Origin: Heterocephalus glaber
Lineage: Eukaryota; Chordata; Mammalia; Rodentia; Bathyergidae
Reading direction: 5' to 3'
NCBI RefSeq assembly: GCF_000247695.1
Contig: NW_004624752.1
Span: 1,814,628-1,878,627, forward strand
DNA: 64,000 bases
Under the pieces are notes generated by a model, which saw nothing but the letters and a program-made list of their open reading frames with translations, did not search any database and was not told the origin of the DNA. Each line of letters opens with the position of its first letter. Position 1 is the stretch's first letter. Positions 59,355-64,000 of this stretch are shown here, piece after piece. The translations under genes were made by a program, and so were the position numbers.

Positions 59355-59736
59355 TGTGCAGTGGGTTGAATAGTGGTCCCCAAAATATGTCCCCTGCTGA
59401 CCCTCGGATGGTGACCTTATTCAGAAGTGTCCACTGTGGATCTCAAGAGGAGGTCATCTTGACTGGTTAGCCAAGTGGACCTAAGCCCAAGAGTGAGCAT
59501 TCTTGTAAGAGACAGAAAAGGGGAAGGTCGCAGCCAAGTGGAGGAGGGACAGAATGCTGCAACTAAGGACTGGTGAGAGGAAGGAGTGCAGCCACCATGG
59601 ACCAGGAGACGTGTGGAGCTGGCTCTTCCTGAGCCTCCAGGTGAAGCCGGTCCCACCAACCCTTTGATTCCAGAACCCTGGTTTCCAGAAATACTTGGTT
59701 TTGGATAATTTGTTATGGGAACTCTTCGGATTAACA
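59355..59736 (+). mobile_element. MLT1-type MaLR LTR, sense
   Basis: The order 'gggttgaatagtggtccccaaaatatgtcc' (parts), 'gatggtgaccttattcag', 'gaggtcatcttgactgg', 'agacgtgtggagctgg', and the end 'ttggataatttgttatggg' followed by 'ggattaaca' matches the classical MLT1 LTR. The ends resemble TG...CA. It is older than the other MaLR-like copies, to judge by divergence. Confidence 0.8.
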
Positions 59737-60329
59737 TGCCTTGTGCCCTGTATTTTTCTCAGTTAACGTCAGTCTAAGGGATGAAGGGTGATAGATGCCC
59801 TTGGATTCAGACTACCGTCTCCCTTCAAAGGGACTTCGAAAACAATAGATATTTTCTGTAATGGATTCACTTTTATAAAACAATGGATTTACAAAATAAT
59901 CGATATGTTACAGAATGAACTCAGAGATGTCTGTATGCAAATGTTCTTCCCTCACCTCCCCTTACCTTAAATAGGAACAGCAGAACTAGGTAAGGAGAGG
60001 CAGGATGTTTCTTCCAATATCTGGGACACAAAGCTGATATTAAATAATGACTCACGGCGTGAGAGACATTCCCTCATCTATTAGAGATTCTTAAAGTTTG
60101 CTGTGTGCCAGCCTCTCCAGTGGGCACAGAGTGACAAAGGAGGAACCAGGGCTCAGTGTCCAGGGAAGCCACCCAGTAGGACGAAGATCGTGGGGAGGGG
60201 AGAGGAACTTGTCCATCAGGGACAAGGATTGTGCTGGCCTTCAGGCTGGCTCTGGCACCTGAGCTGAGGGTGGGGGCCAGGGGAGGTCGAGACAGAGATA
60301 AGTTTTACAGTAGAAACAGAGATGCCATT
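59737..60329. other. sequence without recognised gene
   Basis: No domain-bearing frame. An L2/MIR-like scrap ('tgctgtgtgccagcctctcc') near 60098-60120 is too short to call. Confidence 0.35.
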
Positions 60330-60685
60330 CTCATGGCTCATTTTTGGCCGGTCCTGAAACTTGAGACTTCATATAAAAATTCTGGGAGCCTCAAACTTTC
60401 AAAATGCGACTTTTTAATGTCCTTCTTCATCATTACAATAGAAGGCATCTTTCTCTCTTGCCTAAAGATTTTTTTTCCCCAAACTCTCAAAGCTCTGTTG
60501 AACCAACCCTTCCATCCAATTATCTCACTGCAGCTTAATTTGACTGTTCTGAGCTTCTGTTTCTGGAGCCATGTACTTTTGGTGCTAAAATTATACTTGG
60601 CTATCCTGAACTCGGTCGGTTCAATTATAATTCTCACTTCTGAAGATGTATTTCTTACAAAAAAAAACCCTCTGAAGTTGCATGG
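60330..60685. promoter_or_regulatory. candidate conserved non-coding element
   Basis: Unique AT-rich DNA with retained CpGs ('tggccggtcc', 'aatgcgactt', 'ctcggtcggttc') and motifs 'ccaattatctcactg', 'gcttaatttgactg' and 'ggttcaattataattctc'. A 187-codon + frame (60231-60794) and a 133-codon minus frame both cross it, which argues that neither is real. No repeat signature. Confidence 0.42.
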
Positions 60686-61129
60686 AAATGTTCCTACTCC
60701 TCCTGTGTTACCTTCTAAGGGAGGACTGGTACCCAACACAGTGACAAGCAGCCCAGCTTCCTCAGGGGAGTTACAGAGACCTAGGCAAATGTAGATCCGG
60801 TTGAAGAATTCACAGAAGAGTCAACACGCTCCAAACGGACTCCCAGAATCTATTGGGTAAGCCTGCTTCTCTCCCTATTTCCCTCCTCTCCAGTTCGAAT
60901 GACTTACATAGGCAAGGAATTGGTGTTTCTGTTTAGAAAGTGGGGCTGCAGGTGGGCCTTCTTTGTCGTAGAGGCCTATGTCCTGTGGGGAGAAGGGATT
61001 TAATGCCGGGTGTCTGGCCTGTGTGCCACATCACTTCATGGAGAGGTGAGGCCTCATTGGACTCGTCCCAGAAATGTCCCACCAAGGAGACCCATGACAC
61101 AGCCAGCCAGCTTAGCTTGTTTGTGAATC
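60686..61129. other. sequence without recognised gene
   Basis: Short incidental frames only, with no repeat identified. Confidence 0.35.
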
Positions 61130-61545
61130 AGAGCGTGCGCTCCCATTTCTTAGACATGGCCACACCGCGTATCTCTCAAGTTCCAAGAAATGCTACGATT
61201 AAAGAACAAAACAGTTTAATTCCATTGAACTCAAGATTCACTCATTCTTTACCAAAATAAAACCTGGTAAAACACTCAAACAAGTGCCTGAGGATCATCC
61301 TTGGGGAATTGATGTATTGTGGATGGAACCAACCACAAACTCAAGCCCTGGGACAGTCCTGGTCTTGGGAAGTCCCTCCAAACCTCGCTCCTGTCTTTCC
61401 TCTCTATTTGATGCCTGAAACCGGCCCAAATCCACTGTCCTTATTAAATCACATTTTTACCATTTTCCTCCTAATTTGCCAGCCCAAGGTATTTGTAGGC
61501 CTTGATCTTTTAAGCACTGTCACTGTGGAAAATATTTGCACACAG
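61130..61545. promoter_or_regulatory. possible conserved non-coding segments
   Basis: Two AT-rich islands, about 61130-61300 ('gaatcagagcgtgcgc', 'tacgattaaagaacaaaac') and 61440-61545 ('aaatcacatttttacc', 'ccaaggtatttgtagg'). They are separated by ordinary GC-richer DNA. Support is compositional only. Confidence 0.3.
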
Positions 61546-61854
61546 CCCCTGATGGACTCAGAGGTGCAGGCTACCTGCAGCAGGCTAGGAGCCCAGTGAA
61601 GTGGGAACGAAGTGCCTAGCAGGGTCTGCCTAGGGGTCAGCCCTGCTCCTGACCCCTTGGAAGATTCCTTCAACTGACACACCATCAGAGATTCCTTCTC
61701 AGGGAAGACGAGCAGCGGGGGCCTCTCTGGGCCTCGCTGGCACAATGCCCGGCTCACAGTGGACTCTGGGCAAGCTGAGCACTTTGGGCAGCCACTCAGA
61801 TGAGCCCTAATCCCACCATCACTCGCCACAAAGGCAGGATAACACCAAACCTCC

Positions 61855-62030
61855 CTCCTGGTGCTGCAGAATTACATGGAATGGTGCATAATCGTCTCCC
61901 ACCTGCACACAGAGCTCAATAATTCCACCTTACTTTTTGCTATTGATTCTTGGCTTTGCTCTCTGCATTCATGGGCTTGATGGATGCTTCCTGGCCAATG
62001 TGTTTATTAACTTGACAGAGTGGCCATTGT
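61855..62030. promoter_or_regulatory. candidate conserved non-coding element
   Basis: A compact island with 'gcagaattacatggaatgg', 'gcataatcgtctccc', 'gctcaataattccacc', 'gctattgattcttgg' and 'gtgtttattaacttgac'. It is non-repetitive, with homeodomain- and FOX-like cores, and bounded by GC-rich DNA. Confidence 0.4.
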
Positions 62031-62790
62031 CCCCAGCCCCACCCTGACAGATGCCACTAAGGCCTCTGGAGGTGCTCAGACCAGGATGCTAGGGAAACTC
62101 AGGCCCCACTCCCATTGGGATTGTCATGGTCATAGGTGTCCAATTTGTCTTGGCCACCAGGGATGCTCGGAGCATATCCTTGACCCATCTGGTGGAGCTG
62201 TAGTTCAGTCTTCTCCAGCTTCAGCAGACATCTGAAGGGAGCTTCCCCTTGCTCCTGGTCCTGGTTCAAGGATTTTTGTCTCTGCCATAGTCCTGCAGAG
62301 CACTACAAGGCCAAGTCTATGCTCATCAACTTGTCTTTGGATTGTTTAATTTGTTATCCCCGGGGTGCCAGTGGAGAAAGAAGGAGAGCAGCTAGCAGGC
62401 TATGGGAGAAACGTCTGCTTATATCAGCAGGAGAGACTGTGTCCTGTCCTGTGAACATCCTTCCTTTCCTAAGCTCCTGGCGTTGGCACAAATTGCAGGC
62501 AGTAATCACCTAACTGCTAATAGATTCCCGCGATGACCACAGTCTGCTGGAAGCTCTTTAGGAAGGTGTTGTTGTCAACCTTGATTCTCTGCTGCTGCAG
62601 AAAGCCTGTCCCAGGCACTTGCTGGAGCTGCCTGGTGAACAAGAGGATGTGTGCGTGGCTGGATGCCACACTCTGTCAGTCCACGTGACCTGTGGATCCC
62701 AACATGGCTGTGAAGAGAAAACCCAAGCCCTACACACACTCTTCTCGTTTTCTCTGATGAAGCCCAGTTCCCACAGGGTACCCTTATTCA
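62031..62790. other. unique sequence, no gene recognised
   Basis: Incidental frames below 100 codons. No repeat is confidently identified. Confidence 0.38.
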
Positions 62791-63055
62791 TGTATCTGCT
62801 AAGGTTTGGAGTTGGACTGCCCTCCCCAGTCCCACAGGCTGAAGACTCAGTCCTCACCTTTAAGAAGTAGGGAATCGATTGTGGGAGGTCTCAGGTCAAA
62901 GGTTGGGGGGTGGTCCTCAAAGGGGATTGCAGGACCCCATCATTTTCCTTCTCTTTGCTTCCCAGGTGCTATAAATGAGCAGCCTTCTCAGCCCTGTGCC
63001 CCTGCACTTTGTGGCTCACAGACTCAAAGCAACAGGGCCAAGAGGCCATGAAATG
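62791..63055 (+). mobile_element. MaLR-like LTR 5' part, sense, truncated
   Basis: It starts tgtatctgctaaggtttgg, comparable to the TG-ATATGGTTTGG head of MaLR LTRs. It has 'cccacaggctgaagactcag', 'cgattgtgggaggtctcagg' (parts) and 'catcattttccttctc'. The 3' third is absent or unrecognisable. Confidence 0.5.
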
Positions 63056-63539
63056 GCCTTTGAAATTGTGAGACAAAGTCTATCTGAAAACTGGCCAACC
63101 CAGGCTGCGTGCCCTGTGAAATATGCTTGTTAGTGCTTCCTATTACTCTGTTCTAGCAGTGATGGGAAGTCACTCAAAGTCGCAGTTCCAGCGACATTTT
63201 GGATGGTGGAGGTAAAAGGAAGGTCACAGTTGATATCAACTGTTGTATCTATGGGTCCTCCAGCAAATCTTGCAGGAAAAATAAGCTCATGGGAAAGTCT
63301 CTTGAATTTTGGGCATTCCTAAGATGGAAGTGCAGGCATATGAAGACTTGAGTCACTACTGTAAACACTGTAAATACTTGGCGTTGAATTTATAGAAGGA
63401 AAACAACCAGCCCAGCTCTGGAGTGAATGCTAAGACAGGTAGACAGAGCTGTTGGGTTTGTAATTCACAGCTATTAAGCTCCTAGGAGAGGTGACGAAAC
63501 TTTTTCTTGGGGCAAGAAAGTCCGAGAAAAGATGAAGAG

Positions 63540-63960
63540 AAGTGCAACATCACTTTGAAACACGGGCTTTGATCCAGTTTCCTAACGTTAAGTGGTGAAC
63601 TCCCATCAGCTCAGAATTCACACCTAATCAAGCCGGCAACTCCTTGTGTCAACCGGGGCCCCAGAAACCCAGAGTGGGAAGATAAACCGAGGCAAACCGA
63701 GGCAAACTGTGAAGCTTCCTTGGCTCCAGGCCCAACGAATAATTTCATTTTAAGGGACATATTTGTAAAATGCAAAATATATTCTTTGCTTTTTGGCAAT
63801 ACAACTGCTTAGTGTAAAAACATAAATTCAAATATCAAATTGTGTTTCGAAAAAAATCATTGCAGTTTCCCCAGACACAGCAACACAACGGCTTGGATAA
63901 ATTGTAGAATTTGAAGTGGCTGTGCCTTGTGTCACCTGTGTCCAGCCTCCTGTGTCCTCT
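63540..63960. promoter_or_regulatory. strong candidate conserved non-coding element
   Basis: Some 420 bp of unique DNA with CpG-retaining and AT-rich motifs: 'cacacctaatcaagccgg', 'gtcaaccggggcc', 'cccaacgaataatttc', 'ttttggcaatacaac', 'gtgtttcgaaaaaaatc' and 'caacacaacggcttgg'. A 10-bp unit repeat (aaaccgaggc, 2.4 copies) lies at 63684-63707. It lacks coding or repeat character. Confidence 0.45.
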
Positions 63961-64000
63961 CAGCCTTGTGCTCTTTTGTCTACATGGCGTCTGTGCAGGC

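Noticed and set aside
60231..60794. 187-codon + frame as a coding exon
   Set aside because: A 133-codon minus frame overlaps it, the sequence looks like an AT-rich regulatory island, and nothing resembles a known protein.
1..64000. A novel gene cluster or previously undescribed system
   Set aside because: No intact coding genes are present. The structure seen is explained by repeats, retroviral relics and probable non-coding regulatory DNA.

Overview
This window is nuclear DNA from a placental mammal, most likely a non-murid rodent. It carries tRNA-derived ID-type and B1-dID-type SINEs with the 'ggtaccggggattgaac' box, MaLR-class LTRs, L1, L2 and MIR fragments, (CA)n tracts and no bacterial-type gene organisation. 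The SINE dialect suggests a squirrel-related or beaver-related lineage. That is an inference and I cannot fix the species.

I find no intact protein-coding gene, tRNA, rRNA or CRISPR array. The many modest open frames are chance frames in GC-rich or low-complexity sequence, or lie inside transposon relics. The window reads as intergenic or intronic DNA. Only the first ~95 bases, which are very CpG-dense, look like the edge of a CpG island whose body lies to the left.

Layout: (1) 1-3.8 kb: CpG-rich edge, microsatellites and L2/MIR relics. (2) 3.8-11.25 kb: AT-rich LINE territory dominated by one long antisense L1. It is broken by a solo LTR (7809-8206), a younger L1 with a twin-priming inversion (9209-10272) and two SINEs. 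(3) 11.25-23 kb: GC-richer mostly unique DNA with an L1 tail, SINEs, purine tracts and two candidate conserved blocks. (4) 23.3-28 kb: a second antisense L1/HAL1-like relic, then a sense L1 split by a solo MaLR LTR. (5) 28.9-32.9 kb: a decayed ERV-L (class III) retrovirus on the minus strand with recognisable integrase and dUTPase remnants, interrupted by another LTR. (6) 33-64 kb: GC-rich unique DNA punctuated by AT-rich 'islands' dense in homeodomain-, FOX- and SOX-like motifs. These are probable conserved non-coding elements. The same interval also holds a ~37-bp minisatellite, G-runs, a (CATC)n tract and several solo LTRs.

The most plausible biological role is a long-range regulatory landscape around a developmental gene outside the window. 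I found no previously undescribed biological system. The observations best worth following are the regulatory-looking islands and the nested-transposon stratigraphy. All repeat names come from pattern memory, not a database search.
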